This document shows, piece by piece, positions 10,241-19,947 of a stretch of 64,000 nt of DNA. Both the position numbers and the translations under genes were made by a program. Position 1 is the stretch's first letter. Every line of letters starts with the position of its first letter. The notes beneath the pieces were generated by a model. That model was not told where the DNA came from. It made no database searches and saw only the letters and a program-made list of their open reading frames with translations. This DNA comes from Luteimonas chenhongjianii (lineage in GTDB: Bacteria; Pseudomonadota; Gammaproteobacteria; Xanthomonadales; Xanthomonadaceae), in contig NZ_CP023406.1 in NCBI RefSeq assembly GCF_002327105.1, positions 3,162,001 to 3,226,000 on the forward strand, given 5' to 3'.

Positions 10241-10774
10241 TTATGCGATGGGGGTGGGCTGGATGATCTCGATCCAGTAGCCGTCCGGATCCTTGATGAA
10301 GGCGATCGACTTCATCGTGCCGTCGCTCAGGCGCTTCTGGAACGGCACGCCGAGATCCTCGAAACGCGCGCAGGCCGCGCGCACGTCGGGCACGCTGATG
10401 CAGATGTGGCCGAACCCGCGCGGATCGCTGTTGCCATCGTGATAGACCGGCCCGTCCTGCGTTTCGGTGCCGTGGTTGTGGGTGAGCTCGAGCACGCCGG
10501 GCTGGACGGCCAGCCACTGGCGGCGCTCATCCGGGTCTGCAGGCACCACCGCGAGGTCGTCGATCAGCGCCAGGAAGAACAGCGAGAACTTCGCCTGCTC
10601 GAAATCGGCCTTGCGCAGCAGGGTGAAGCCGAGCACGCGGGTATAGAAGTCCAGCGACGCCACCGGATCCTTGATCCGCAGCATGCTGTGGTTGAACACG
10701 AAATCGTGCGTCGCGGCGTCGCGCGCCGCGACACCGGGCGTACCGGCAAGCTCGGCGAGGGTCTGGCTGGTCAT
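10241..10774 (-). CDS. gloA: Lactoylglutathione lyase (glyoxalase I)
   Basis: Converts the hemithioacetal of methylglyoxal and glutathione to S-lactoylglutathione. The 177-residue protein has the two beta-alpha-beta-beta-beta modules of the vicinal oxygen chelate fold. Metal-ligand positions are the His in FVFNHSMLRIKD, the Glu in GVLELTHNHGTE, the His in RGFGHICISVPD and the Glu in GYWIEIIQPT. HNHGTE and NSDPRGFGH match the longer eukaryote-like GloA type common in Xanthomonads. ATG at 10774 is chosen because AGGAG lies six bases upstream; an in-frame upstream extension has no RBS. A methylglyoxal-synthase-like gene lies far away at 50774. Confidence 0.93.
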   Translation of the reverse strand: MTSQTLAELAGTPGVAARDAATHDFVFNHSMLRIKDPVASLDFYTRVLGFTLLRKADFEQAKFSLFFLALIDDLAVVPADPDERRQWLAVQPGVLELTHNHGTETQDGPVYHDGNSDPRGFGHICISVPDVRAACARFEDLGVPFQKRLSDGTMKSIAFIKDPDGYWIEIIQPTPIA

Positions 10775-10800
10775 GGCAGGCTCCTGGAGGGGGACCGCCA

Positions 10801-11367
10801 TTATCGGCCATCGCCCGGGTCCGCGGGCCCGGGCAGCAGCCAGCCGTGGTAACGCACCAGAGGGCCGATCAGCGGCAGGGCGGCCTCGACCTCGAATGCG
10901 TACCGGCCGTCGACCTCACGTTCGTTGCAGCGCACCTCACGGAACAGCGCCGCCGGCAGCGGCAACACGCCGAGCAGCCGTGCGCCGGCGACGTTCCAGA
11001 AGATCCTGCCCTCCCAGGCATGCAGCACGAAGTGGAGCTGCAGCGGTCCGCGCCATTCGCGCAGCTGTCCGTCGTGATGCCACAGCCGCGAGCGCATGCG
11101 TGAGGCCGCCGGCGGCGCGCCGAACACGCGCGCCCAGATCTCGCCCCTGGGACCGCTGGCGAAGTCCACCGTGAGCGGCGCATCGACCATCGCGGGCGGC
11201 AATCCAGCCAGTCGCGCGCACAGGCGCGAAAGCAGGCCGGTTCCGCGCTCCACCGTCACCTGCCCCGCATGGCGCGACGTGCCGTGTGCGCCATGCAGGC
11301 TGCGCAGGGTGTCGGGCAGTCGGAAAAACGCGGCGCCGAGCAGGGTCTGGTAGAGGGTCGGCGTCAT
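10801..11367 (-). CDS. DUF4166-domain protein
   Basis: A 188-residue protein matching the DUF4166 pattern. It begins with LYQTLLGAAFFRLPDTLRSLH and continues GTSRHAGQVTVERGTGLLSRLCARLAGLP, then alternating beta-rich segments with WHHDGQLREWRGPLQLHF. There is no signal peptide or membrane span. Some family members are fused to SDR-like or other enzymes; this one is stand-alone. It ends 26 bases before the glyoxalase gene on the same strand, so the two may be co-transcribed. The function is unknown. Confidence 0.75.
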   Translation of the reverse strand: MTPTLYQTLLGAAFFRLPDTLRSLHGAHGTSRHAGQVTVERGTGLLSRLCARLAGLPPAMVDAPLTVDFASGPRGEIWARVFGAPPAASRMRSRLWHHDGQLREWRGPLQLHFVLHAWEGRIFWNVAGARLLGVLPLPAALFREVRCNEREVDGRYAFEVEAALPLIGPLVRYHGWLLPGPADPGDGR

Positions 11368-11741
11368 CGCACACGCATCGCAAGGGGCGGCGCAGGATAG
11401 CGCCTGCCGCGGACCACGGGTCGCCCCGTGCGCTCGCGATGAGCGTAGCTGCGCCCGAGGGCGCGATGCGACAACGACCTGGCATCAAGGCTGGCGAGCC
11501 GCCTGCCTGCTGGCATGGCGCGGCCATGATCCCCACGATTGAGGTTCGTGCCTCATGCCGGGGCGCCGCGCGCGCCGAACCAACTGCGGCCGCTGGCGCG
11601 GCAGCGCATCAGGCATCACTCGCCCTTAGGGCGCACATGTGCAGCAGCAAACAGGCATTCCGAGCGTCGACAGATACGCGCTGCGAGCAAAGCACCGGCA
11701 TCGCAAGGCGCCTTCGCCAAGGTATTTCCACCGCTCTCGCG
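11368..11741. other. Intergenic region, no gene recognised
   Basis: About 370 bases between the divergent-facing end of pgeF and the DUF4166 start, both on the minus strand. It would hold the promoter of the DUF4166-gloA pair. No frame shows a known domain and no strong hairpin was found. Confidence 0.5.
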
Positions 11742-12512
11742 TCAGCGGGCATCCATCCACACCAGCGTGGCCAGGCGCCCGGTGCGCTGGTCGCGACGGT
11801 GGGAATAGAACGCCTCCGGCTCGGCAATCGTGTCCCGATCGCCGCCGTGGATCGCATCACCGCGCAGGCCGGCCGCCTCCAGCCGCCGCCGCGCCAGCGC
11901 ATAGAGATCGACGCGCCAATGGCCCGTGCGCGTGGCGGCGAACGCGGCCTGCGCGCCCGGATCCGCACCGATGAACGCATCGCGCACCTCGGGACCGACT
12001 TCGTAGGAGGCCGGCCCGGCGGCCGGACCAAGCCAGGCGAGCAGTCGCGATGGTGGCGTCCGCATCGCGGCGACCGTGGCCTCGAGCACGCCGCCGGCCA
12101 GGCCCCGCCAACCGGCGTGCGCCGCGCCCACTTCGCTGCCGTCGGTCGCGGCGAACACCACCGGCAGGCAGTCAGCGGTGAGGATCGCGAGCACCACTGC
12201 CGGGGCCGGGGTGACCGCGGCGTCGGCCTCCACCAGTGCCTGCTGCGCTTGGGCGGCGGGCGCGACGAAGCGCACCACATCGACGCCGTGCACCTGCTGC
12301 AGCCAGTGCGGCGGCGACGGCAGGCCGGCGAGTCCGACCAGGGCCGCACGATTGCGCGCGACCGCCGCCGGATCGTCGCCCGAGGGCGTGCTGCAGTTGC
12401 CGAGGTTGAAGGTGTCGAACGGCGCAACCGACACGCCGGCGCCGCGCCGCAGGGTGGTCAGCGCGTGCACGCCGCGCGGCGCAGGCCACTGCGCGTGCAG
12501 CAGCGCACTCAC
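11742..12512 (-). CDS. pgeF: PgeF/YfiH-family peptidoglycan-editing protein (multicopper polyphenol oxidase fold)
   Basis: A 256-residue cytosolic protein of the YfiH/laccase-domain family; E. coli PgeF removes L-serine wrongly incorporated in peptidoglycan precursors. Motifs are [44 protein letters not shown] and [13 protein letters not shown]; the His, Cys and His of the last three form the metal site. The start is a GTG at 12512 that overlaps the rluD stop as GTGA. The frame is open upstream but lies inside rluD. The rluD-pgeF pair is conserved in many gammaproteobacteria. Confidence 0.93.
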   Translation of the reverse strand: MSALLHAQWPAPRGVHALTTLRRGAGVSVAPFDTFNLGNCSTPSGDDPAAVARNRAALVGLAGLPSPPHWLQQVHGVDVVRFVAPAAQAQQALVEADAAVTPAPAVVLAILTADCLPVVFAATDGSEVGAAHAGWRGLAGGVLEATVAAMRTPPSRLLAWLGPAAGPASYEVGPEVRDAFIGADPGAQAAFAATRTGHWRVDLYALARRRLEAAGLRGDAIHGGDRDTIAEPEAFYSHRRDQRTGRLATLVWMDAR

Positions 12513-13498
12513 CTGCGTCCCATCTCCGCGTGCTGGATCGAATCGGCGCGCAGCACCTTGAGCAGGGCCTGCATGTCGTCGGGCAGCGGCGCCGAGCAAC
12601 GCACGGCCTCGCCGGTGACCGGATGCTTGAACTCGAGCGTTTCCGCATGCAGCGCCTGGCGACGGAAGCCGCGCAGCATCGCGATCATCTCGTCGGACGC
12701 GCCCTTGGGCAGCTTCAGGGCGCCGCCGTAGAGCGGGTCGCCGAGGATCGGATGGCGCAGGTGCGCCATGTGCACGCGGATCTGATGGGTGCGACCGGTC
12801 TCGAGACGACACTCGAGCGCGGTGTGCGCGCGGAACCGCTCGCGCAAGCGGTAATGGGTGACGGCCTCGCGCCCATCCTCGCGCACGCCCATGCGCAGGC
12901 GGTCGCGCGGGTGGCGGTCGATCGGCGCATCCGCCGTGCCGCCCGAGACCAGCGCGCCGACGACGACCGCGAGGTACTGCCGGTGCACGTCACGCGCGGA
13001 CAGCTGTTCGACCAGGGCGTTGTGCGCCTCCAGGGTGCGCGCGACCACCATGACCCCGGAGGTGTCCTTGTCGAGCCGGTGCACGATGCCGGCGCGCGGA
13101 AGGGTCGCCAGCGACGCGTCCCGGAACAGCAGGGCATTGACCAGGGTGCCGTCGTGGTTGCCGGCGCCGGGATGGACCACCAGGCCGGCCGGCTTGTCGA
13201 CGACGATCACCTGATCGTCCTCGAACAGCACCGACAGCGGGATGTCCTGCGGCTCGGCGGCGGTCTGGGTTTCGAGCACGACGTTCAGGCTGACGGTCTC
13301 TCCGCCCACCACGGCGTCGCGCGGCCGCGGCACGGCGCCATCGAGCAGCACCTCCCCGGACTTGATCCAGCTGGTCAGCTTGGACCGCGAGAACTGCGGG
13401 AACAGTTCGGCCAGCACGGCGTCGAAACGGCGCCCCGCTGCGGCATCCGGCACGGTGGCGGTGCGCTGATCGGGAAGGTCGTTGGGGTCATGCTGCAT
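12509..13498 (-). CDS. rluD: 23S rRNA pseudouridine(1911/1915/1917) synthase
   Basis: Modifies helix 69 of 23S rRNA and supports ribosome assembly. The 329-residue protein has an N-terminal S4 RNA-binding domain ([19 protein letters not shown], about residues 35-53). The catalytic domain carries [15 protein letters not shown] and the signature [18 protein letters not shown] with the catalytic Asp, then [13 protein letters not shown] and [11 protein letters not shown]. It is divergent from bamD and overlaps pgeF, an arrangement typical of gammaproteobacteria. Confidence 0.97.
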   Translation of the reverse strand: MQHDPNDLPDQRTATVPDAAAGRRFDAVLAELFPQFSRSKLTSWIKSGEVLLDGAVPRPRDAVVGGETVSLNVVLETQTAAEPQDIPLSVLFEDDQVIVVDKPAGLVVHPGAGNHDGTLVNALLFRDASLATLPRAGIVHRLDKDTSGVMVVARTLEAHNALVEQLSARDVHRQYLAVVVGALVSGGTADAPIDRHPRDRLRMGVREDGREAVTHYRLRERFRAHTALECRLETGRTHQIRVHMAHLRHPILGDPLYGGALKLPKGASDEMIAMLRGFRRQALHAETLEFKHPVTGEAVRCSAPLPDDMQALLKVLRADSIQHAEMGRR

Positions 13499-13588
13499 CG
13501 GGACGGCTCGGGTTCAGGCGGGGAAAGCCGGGCAGACGACCCGGACTGTTATTATCCGCGGTTCGTGCCCATACGCCCAATCGACCCC

Positions 13589-14455
13589 ATGACCCGACGC
13601 CCCGCCTTGCCGTTCCGCGCCCTGGCCCGCACTTCGCTGCTCCTGCTGCTGGTGGTGCTGCTGGCCGCCGGGTGCTCTCGCGACACCCGCGACGACGAGA
13701 ACGAAGGCGTGCCAGTCGCCGAGCTCTACCAGAAGGGCCACGACTCGATGCGCCGTGGCAACTGGAACAACGGCGCGACCACGTTCCGTCGCCTCGTCGC
13801 CCAGTACCCCTACGGTCCGTATACCGAGCAGGCGCTGATCGAGACGGCATACGCCAACTACAAGATGGGCAACAACGAGGAAGCGATCTCTGGTATCGAC
13901 CGCTTCATCCGTACCTATCCCACCCACCCGAACATCCCCTACATGTATTACCTGCGCGGCCTGGTCAATTCCAACCGCGACACGGTGTTCCTGCAGCGCG
14001 TGTGGAGCCTCGACCCGAGCCGCCGCGACCTGGCCTCGCCGAACCAGGCCTACGCCGACTTCAATACCGTCGCCGACCGCTATCCCAACAGCCGCTACGC
14101 CGCCGACGCCCGCCAGCGCATGGTCGCGCTGCGCAACACCTTCGCGCGTCACGAGATCGAGACCGCCCTGTACTACCTGCGCCGCGAGGCCTACGTGGCC
14201 GCCGCGCAGCGCGCGACCTACCTGCTGGAGACGTATCCGCAGAGCGAGTACCAGAACGACGCGGTCGCCCTGCTCGCGGTGGCCTATGAGCGGCTCGGCA
14301 ACGAGGCCCTGGCGGCCGATGCCCGCCGGGTGCTGCAGCAGAACGAGCCCAACCACCCGGCGCTGACCGGACAGTGGCCGAACGAGCCATGGCGCATCCG
14401 TCGTCTCAACCCGTTCGCCACCGAGCGCACGGCGATCGACGCCAGCCGCGACTGA
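13589..14455 (+). CDS. bamD: Outer membrane assembly lipoprotein BamD
   Basis: Essential lipoprotein of the BAM complex that inserts outer-membrane beta-barrels. It has 288 residues. A hydrophobic signal ends in the lipobox LLAAGC (about residues 25-30), followed by TPR-like helices: ELYQKGHDSMRRGNWNNGATTFRRLVAQYPYGPY, QALIETAYANYKMGNNEEAI and NIPYMYYLRGL all match BamD. The frame is open far upstream, antisense to rluD; the ATG at 13589 is chosen because the lipoprotein signal begins there. A hairpin terminator follows. Confidence 0.96.
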   Translation: MTRRPALPFRALARTSLLLLLVVLLAAGCSRDTRDDENEGVPVAELYQKGHDSMRRGNWNNGATTFRRLVAQYPYGPYTEQALIETAYANYKMGNNEEAISGIDRFIRTYPTHPNIPYMYYLRGLVNSNRDTVFLQRVWSLDPSRRDLASPNQAYADFNTVADRYPNSRYAADARQRMVALRNTFARHEIETALYYLRREAYVAAAQRATYLLETYPQSEYQNDAVALLAVAYERLGNEALAADARRVLQQNEPNHPALTGQWPNEPWRIRRLNPFATERTAIDASRD

Positions 14456-14489
14456 GCCGGCGCGCATGACCCGACGCGCATGACCCACG

Positions 14490-14519
14490 ACGCCGCCCAC
14501 AGGGCGGCGTCCTGCGTTT
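14490..14519 (+). terminator. Rho-independent-like terminator after bamD
   Basis: A nine-base-pair stem (ACGCCGCCC with GGGCGGCGT, loop ACA) 34 bases after the bamD stop, followed by a short T-containing stretch ending in TTT. Confidence 0.65.
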
Positions 14520-14582
14520 CAGGCTGCGTCCGGCGCGGGGGCGCCTATCCCCGTTTCGACGACAGCGCCTAGACTTCCCGAC

Positions 14583-15503
14583 ATGCCGGACCTGATCGCG
14601 CGACTCCTCTACGCCCTGGCCACGCTGGTGGGCGGCTTGCCCCTGCCGGCGATGCGCGGCCTGGCGAGCCTCGCGGGGCGCTGCATGCGTCTGGCGGGCA
14701 GCCGCGAAAGCCGGGTCGCCCTGCGCAATCTCGAACTCGCCTATCCCGAGCTTTCGCCCGAGGAGCGCGACGCCCTGCACCGTGCGGTGCTGCGCACGAC
14801 CGCGCTGCAGGCGCTGGAGACGCTGCGTCTGTGGACGCGGCCGCACCGCGAGAACCTGCGGCGCCTGCGCGAGCAGCATGGCGTGGGCCTGTTCGACGCT
14901 GCGCTGGCCGGGGGCCGCGGCCTGATCGTCTGCGCGCCGCATTACGGCAACTGGGAGCTGCTCAACCAGTGGCTGGCCGCGCGCACGCCGATCTCGATCC
15001 TCTACCGGGCGCCGGAATCGCAGGTCGGCGAAGCCTTCCTGCGCCTGGTCCGCGCCGGCGTGCCCGATCGCGTGCGCCAGGTCCGCGCCGAAGGGCCCGC
15101 CGTCCGCCAGCTCTGGAAGACACTCAAGGAAGGCGGCGTCGTCGGCATCCTGCCCGACCAGCAGCCCAAGGCCGGCGATGGCGAGTTCGCCCCGTTCTTC
15201 GGCATGCCTGCGCTGACGATGACCCTGGTCTCGCGCCTGGCCGAGCGCACCGGCGCGACCGTGCTCTTCGCCTATTGCGAACGCATCGGCGACGGCCCGG
15301 ACTTCGCGCTGCGCATCGAGCCCGCGCACCCGGCGATCGCCGATACCGACCTCGTGCGCGCGACGACGGCGCTCAATGCCGGCGTCGAGCACATCGCGCG
15401 TCGTGACCCGGCGCAGTACCAGTGGACCTACAAGCGCTACAAGGCCCGGCCGCCGGGCTCCGGCGACGACAACCCCTATGCCGACCTGGAACGTCGAAGA
15501 TGA
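14583..15503 (+). CDS. LpxL/HtrB-type lipid A acyltransferase
   Basis: Inner-membrane acyltransferase of the lysophospholipid acyltransferase superfamily that adds a secondary acyl chain to the lipid A precursor. The protein has 306 residues. The N-terminal segment is hydrophobic (LIARLLYALATLVGGLPLPA). The HX4E catalytic motif is HYGNWE at about residues 120-125, preceded by GRGLIVCAP. Further blocks are ILPDQQPKAGDGEFAPFFG and QYQWTYKRYKARPPG at the C-terminus. Whether it is LpxL or LpxM class cannot be settled by eye. Its stop overlaps the next start (ATGA). Confidence 0.92.
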   Translation: MPDLIARLLYALATLVGGLPLPAMRGLASLAGRCMRLAGSRESRVALRNLELAYPELSPEERDALHRAVLRTTALQALETLRLWTRPHRENLRRLREQHGVGLFDAALAGGRGLIVCAPHYGNWELLNQWLAARTPISILYRAPESQVGEAFLRLVRAGVPDRVRQVRAEGPAVRQLWKTLKEGGVVGILPDQQPKAGDGEFAPFFGMPALTMTLVSRLAERTGATVLFAYCERIGDGPDFALRIEPAHPAIADTDLVRATTALNAGVEHIARRDPAQYQWTYKRYKARPPGSGDDNPYADLERRR

Positions 15504-16069
15504 GCGCGCCGATGACCGCCAGCCACGACCACGCCGCGGCACCGCCGCCCCTGCCGGCCGAGGCGACAGAGCCCGCACCGCAGGTCGAAACCGATATCTG
15601 GCAGCCATTGCCCACCCGCGCCCGCACGCTCGCGACGATCACCACGCTGATCGGGACGGTCATACCGCTGGGCATCGCGCTCGGCGTCGGCCTGGTCGCT
15701 TCCGCGCGCCAGCCGTCGTCGTTCGCGATCGCAGGCGTGCTGTTGCTCCTTGTGCCTGCATGGACGGTGTGGATCGCGCGGCGGCGCTGGCTGCGCACGC
15801 GCTGGCGCCTGGACGACGACGGCTTCGGCGTGCGCCGCGGCCACATGTGGCGCAGCGACACGCGCGTGCCGGGCAACCGCGTACAGCATCTCGACGTGCG
15901 ACGCGGCCCGCTGGAGCGCGCGTTCGGGCTGGCGACACTGATCGTGCATACCGCCGGCACCCGCAACAGCGCGGTGGCGCTCTCCGGCCTCGACCACATG
16001 CAGGCAGAGCGGCTGCGCGACACCCTCGCCGCGCGCGCAGCGCGCGACGACGACCATGACGACGCCTGA
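15500..16069 (+). CDS. Bacterial PH-domain membrane protein (YdbS-like)
   Basis: A 189-residue inner-membrane protein. After a Pro/Ala-rich N-terminus there are two membrane segments (about residues 44-66 and 73-91). A bacterial PH (bPH2) domain follows, with WRLDDDGFGVRRGHMWRSDTRVPGNRVQHLDVRRGPLERAFGLATLIVHTAG, here in two parts, the DVRRGPLERAFG motif being typical. Start ATG overlaps the lpxL stop and the end overlaps the next gene by 14 bases. The YdbS/YdbT pair is widespread; the role is not well defined, though some bPH2 proteins take part in envelope stress or peptide resistance. Confidence 0.88.
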   Translation: MSAPMTASHDHAAAPPPLPAEATEPAPQVETDIWQPLPTRARTLATITTLIGTVIPLGIALGVGLVASARQPSSFAIAGVLLLLVPAWTVWIARRRWLRTRWRLDDDGFGVRRGHMWRSDTRVPGNRVQHLDVRRGPLERAFGLATLIVHTAGTRNSAVALSGLDHMQAERLRDTLAARAARDDDHDDA

Positions 16070-17606
16070 GCCCGCCGCAAGCGAGGCCCTGCTGCCCGAA
16101 GACCGGGAACGCAGGCTGCACCCCGCCAGCTGGCTGTTCGTGCTGCTGCAGAACCTGCGGCAGTTCATCGTGCCGCTCCTCGTCCTGCTGTTCGCCGGCG
16201 GCCGCCGGGACGACGGCTATCCGTGGTGGCTGCCGATGGTCGGCGTCGGCGCGCTGGTCGTGGTCTCGATCTGGCAGTACCTCACGTTCCGCTACCGCAT
16301 CGAGGACGACCGGCTGATCGTACGGAGCGGCCTGCTCGAACGCAGCGTGCGGCAGATCCCGTACTCGCGCATCCACAACGTGGCCATCCACCAGAGCCTG
16401 CTGCACCGGCTGATGGGCGTGGCCGAGGTGCGGCTGGAGTCGGCCGGGGGCACCAGGCCTGAGGCGCAGATGCGCGTGCTGCGCCTGCCCGAGGCGCTGG
16501 CGCTGGAGCAGCTGATCCGCGATCGCGGGCAGGCGGTCCACGTGGGCGCGGATGCCGGGCCTGCGTCGACGCCCGCCCCGGCCGGCATCACCCTGCTCGC
16601 GCTGTCGACCTGGGAAGTGGTCAAGCTCGGGCTGATTTCCAATCGCGGCATGATCGTGGTCGCCGGCGCCTTCGCCCTCGCGTTCCAGGCGCTGCCCGAC
16701 CGCATGGCGGGCCGCCTCCTGGTCGACTACGGCCGCGAGGCCTTCGGCTATGCCAGCGGTTTCGCTGCGACGTGGATGGCCAAGGGCCTCGTGCTGCTGG
16801 CCGTGGTCGGCGCCGCGCTGCTGCTGATCCGTGCGTTCTCGGTACTGCTCGCGCTGCTGCGCTACTACGGGTTCCGCCTGCAGCGGCAGGGTCGCCGGCT
16901 GACCGTCGAGCGCGGCCTCCTCGCGCGCTCGCGCAGCAGCGTGCCGCGACGCCGGATCCAGGCCTGGACCATGACCGAGGGCGTGCTGCACCGCCTGTTC
17001 GCGCGGCGCACGCTGGACATCGACACCGCCAGTGCCCGCGGCGCCGATGGCCAGGGCGATGCCGGCGCGCAGCGCGGGCTCGACGCCCTGGCGCCGATCG
17101 CGCCACCGGCGACCTGCGATGCGATCGTGCGCGACGTCGCGCTGCTGCCGGACTGGCCGCCGCAGGCATGGCGCCCGCTGCATCCGCGCGCATGGCAGCG
17201 GCTGGTCATCGGCGATGTGCTGATGACCGCCATCGGGTGCGCCGTGCTGGTCTGGTTCTTCCAGGCCTGGGGCACGCTCGCGCTGCTGTGGCTGCCGTGG
17301 TCGATCTTCGTCGCACGCCGGCATGCCGCCCGCGCCGGCTACGCCGTCGATGCATCGCTGGTCGCGGTGCGCGAAGGCTGGTGGACCCGGCACTGGCGCT
17401 TCGCCGAGGTCGGCAAGCTGCAGGCGGTCGAGCTGCGCCAGTCGCCATTGGACAGGCGCTATGGCATGGCATCGGTCTGGTGCGACACCGCCGGCGCCAG
17501 CCCGCTGGCAACGCCGCTGCGCCTGCGTCTGCTACCGCTTGCCGAGGCCGAATCCATCCACGCCACGCTCGCCCACCGGATCGCCCGGCGGCCGCTGCGC
17601 TGGTGA
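16056..17606 (+). CDS. Bacterial PH-domain membrane protein (YdbT-like), multi-PH
   Basis: A 516-residue multi-spanning protein, paired with the preceding YdbS-like gene. Hydrophobic segments lie near residues 30-75, 185-215, 240-275 and 385-420. At least three bPH2 modules are visible: FRYRIEDDRLIVRSGLLERSVRQIPYSRIHNVAIHQ, FRLQRQGRRLTVERGLLARS with VPRRRIQAW, and AGYAVDASLVAVREGWWTRHW with GKLQAVELRQSPLDRRYGMASV. Overlapping ends show co-translation with the YdbS-like partner. Function beyond membrane location is unknown. Confidence 0.87.
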   Translation: MTTPEPAASEALLPEDRERRLHPASWLFVLLQNLRQFIVPLLVLLFAGGRRDDGYPWWLPMVGVGALVVVSIWQYLTFRYRIEDDRLIVRSGLLERSVRQIPYSRIHNVAIHQSLLHRLMGVAEVRLESAGGTRPEAQMRVLRLPEALALEQLIRDRGQAVHVGADAGPASTPAPAGITLLALSTWEVVKLGLISNRGMIVVAGAFALAFQALPDRMAGRLLVDYGREAFGYASGFAATWMAKGLVLLAVVGAALLLIRAFSVLLALLRYYGFRLQRQGRRLTVERGLLARSRSSVPRRRIQAWTMTEGVLHRLFARRTLDIDTASARGADGQGDAGAQRGLDALAPIAPPATCDAIVRDVALLPDWPPQAWRPLHPRAWQRLVIGDVLMTAIGCAVLVWFFQAWGTLALLWLPWSIFVARRHAARAGYAVDASLVAVREGWWTRHWRFAEVGKLQAVELRQSPLDRRYGMASVWCDTAGASPLATPLRLRLLPLAEAESIHATLAHRIARRPLRW

Positions 17607-17696
17607 CCGCAGCTCCCGCGCGTTCGGCGTTGGATCGGGCGGATGGCGGCCCGTCCCAAGCCCGGCCCCGGATCGCGGCCCGACCTGCGTTGCGGC

Positions 17697-18827
17697 TCAG
17701 TCCGGGCGCGCCGTCCCGGCGTCCCGGGCAAGCTCAAGAAACAGGGCCTCGTAGCGCGCATTCATCCGCTCCCGGCCGTATTCCTCGACCGCGCGCAGGC
17801 GCGCCTGCCGCGCAATCGACTCCGCCAGCCCGTCGTCGCGCAGCAGGCGTTCGAGCGCATCGGCCAGCGCCTGCGCGTCCCCCGGGGCCACCAGCAGGCC
17901 GTCGACGCCGTCACGGATCACCTCGCGCACCCCGGGCACAGCACTGCCGACCACGGCGCAGCCGGCTGCCATCCCCTCGATCAGGGCAAGCGGCATGCCC
18001 TCGTAATGGGTACTCAGCACCGCGACGCGGTGGCCCAGCAGCAACTCGGGCACATCGCGACGCAGGCCGAGGAACTGCACCTGCCCGTCGACACCGAGCT
18101 CGCCCGCCAGTTTTTCCAGCGACGCGCGGTAGCGGGCCTTGCCCGTGCCCGCCAGCAATACCGGCGGCAGCAGGCCGCGTGCGCGCAGCAGGGCGATCGC
18201 ACGCAGGAGGGTGGGATGGTCCTTCTGCTTCGACAGCCGCGACACCATGACGATGCCGGGCGCGCGCGCGGGCAGCGGATTCGACTCGGCGTCGGCGAAG
18301 GGCTCGAGCCGGATGCCGTTGGAGATTGCGATGGTGCGGTCGGCCGGCATCCCCATCTGCAGCAGGACCTGGCGCACCCCTTCGGAGCAGCCGACGATGC
18401 GCGCGGTGCGCCGCGCCAGCCAGCGGGTCTGCGCGATGCGCCACCGGGTGTAACGCTCGCGGGTGTTGTGCTCGACATGGACGAGATTGGGCACCTTGGC
18501 CAGCAGGCCCGCGTAGCGGCCCCACAGGTGTTCGCTGAACCCATGGGCGACCAGGACATCGGGCCGGAACTCCCGGCACAGTCGCACCAGCTCCCGGATG
18601 GTCGCCAGGTGCGACCAGCCGGCAACCACGCGGACCGGCACCCCGGCCTGCTCGAGTTCGGCGATACGCGCAGGGTCGGTGCGGCGTTTACGCCGCAGCA
18701 CCAGCAGCGGCTCGATGGGACCCTCGGCGCGCGCCGCGTTGACCAGGGCGATCGCCACCTGGGTGGCGCCACCGGAAAAACCGCCGGTAACGAAATGGAG
18801 CACGCGCGTGCGCCGGGCGCCGCTCAC
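17697..18827 (-). CDS. Glycosyltransferase family 4
   Basis: A 376-residue GT-B fold enzyme of the GT4 type, probably adding a sugar to a cell-surface glycan. The N-terminal half has LHFVTGGFSGGATQVAIALV and a HVEHNTRERYTRWR segment. The C-terminal half has GIVMVSRLSKQKDHPTLLRA and the donor-binding motif STHYEGMPLALIEGMAAG with the E-x7-E Glu pair, then GVREVIRDGVDGLLV. The start is a GTG at 18827 overlapping the GT2 stop (GTGA), so the two are translationally coupled. Substrates are unknown. Confidence 0.9.
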   Translation of the reverse strand: MSGARRTRVLHFVTGGFSGGATQVAIALVNAARAEGPIEPLLVLRRKRRTDPARIAELEQAGVPVRVVAGWSHLATIRELVRLCREFRPDVLVAHGFSEHLWGRYAGLLAKVPNLVHVEHNTRERYTRWRIAQTRWLARRTARIVGCSEGVRQVLLQMGMPADRTIAISNGIRLEPFADAESNPLPARAPGIVMVSRLSKQKDHPTLLRAIALLRARGLLPPVLLAGTGKARYRASLEKLAGELGVDGQVQFLGLRRDVPELLLGHRVAVLSTHYEGMPLALIEGMAAGCAVVGSAVPGVREVIRDGVDGLLVAPGDAQALADALERLLRDDGLAESIARQARLRAVEEYGRERMNARYEALFLELARDAGTARPD

Positions 18828-19831
18828 TGCAGCCACCCGCGTCGATCGAGGCTGCGCCGCGCGCGCCAGGCCCGCAGCCACCAGCCACGCTCGCGGCAGG
18901 CGGCGAACACCGCATCCGCCCCCTGCGGGAACACGGCCCGGAACGCGTCCCTGCATTCCTGCGCCTGTACGAGATCGTCGTCAGGCACCTTGCGGGCCAG
19001 CGCGGCGAACGTCCGCAGCGCGAAATAATCGGCAGCCAAGCGGGCCTTGCCATCCTGTCCACCGGGCAGCGCCGCCAGATCGCCGTGCAGCTGACGGAGC
19101 GAGACCAGCAGGTCGCCGGTCTTGGTGGCATCCATCCGCGCCATGATGCTGTCGCCCCGCTGCCGGTAGCCGACCCAGGGCTCGGCGACATGCACCCAGC
19201 TGGTGGTCCTTCCGATGAGTTGACCGGTGATGGCCATGTCCTCGAAGAAGCGCCCTTCCGGAAAGCGCACGCCTTGCCAGATCTCCCGGCGCGCGATTTT
19301 CGACCACACGTGCAGCTGCCGACCTTCGAGCAGGCCGGCCACCAGCGCCTCGCGGCTGGACCCCGCCGACCCCCGTCCGGAACTGGCGAAACTCGGCCGG
19401 TGCAGTTCGCCGCGCAGCCGATGCCGCAGGCCGAAATCCTCGCGGAGCAGGCGGAAATCGCAAAGCACGAGATCCGGCTGCGAGGTATCGATCACCGCCT
19501 TGAGCCCGGCCAGGGCGCCGGGCAACAACACGTCATCGGAATCGAGGAACCACAGGTACCGCCCGCTGGCATTGGCCAGCAGCGTGTTGCGTGCCGCAGC
19601 GAGACCGCGGTTGCTCGGGTGTTCGATCATCCTGACCCGCCCCGGGTGGGCTGCAACCAGGCTCCGGGCGATCTCGGTCGAACCGTCGGGCGACGCATCG
19701 TCGAGCAGGACCAGCTCGATGCCCTCGGCCCCGCCGGGATCCTGGCCGAGTACCGATTCGGCGCTTTCGCGCAGGTAATTCTCGACCTTGTAGACCGGCA
19801 TCAGGACGCTCAGCCAGGGTGTATCGGACAT
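18824..19831 (-). CDS. Glycosyltransferase family 2
   Basis: A 335-residue GT-A fold enzyme. The nucleotide-sugar binding domain shows LSVLMPVYKVENYLRESAESVL at the N-terminus, LVLLDDASPDGSTEIA, NRGLAAARNTLL and the DxD motif LWFLDSDDVLLPGAL at about residues 90-105. The ATG at 19831 is selected because homology begins directly after it. It forms a two-gene unit with the overlapping GT4 gene, convergent to the PH-domain genes. A surface polysaccharide or LPS decoration role is inferred. Confidence 0.9.
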   Translation of the reverse strand: MSDTPWLSVLMPVYKVENYLRESAESVLGQDPGGAEGIELVLLDDASPDGSTEIARSLVAAHPGRVRMIEHPSNRGLAAARNTLLANASGRYLWFLDSDDVLLPGALAGLKAVIDTSQPDLVLCDFRLLREDFGLRHRLRGELHRPSFASSGRGSAGSSREALVAGLLEGRQLHVWSKIARREIWQGVRFPEGRFFEDMAITGQLIGRTTSWVHVAEPWVGYRQRGDSIMARMDATKTGDLLVSLRQLHGDLAALPGGQDGKARLAADYFALRTFAALARKVPDDDLVQAQECRDAFRAVFPQGADAVFAACRERGWWLRAWRARRSLDRRGWLQ

Positions 19832-19947
19832 GGATTCAGTTCCGTTGCGTGCTGCAGGGAGACCGCGGGATGGCGCGAAGCGAACCTGGCCCTGGCTGGC
19901 GGAAGCGGACCGCCGCACAGGATGCCAGCATCGTCGCCGTCAGGGAC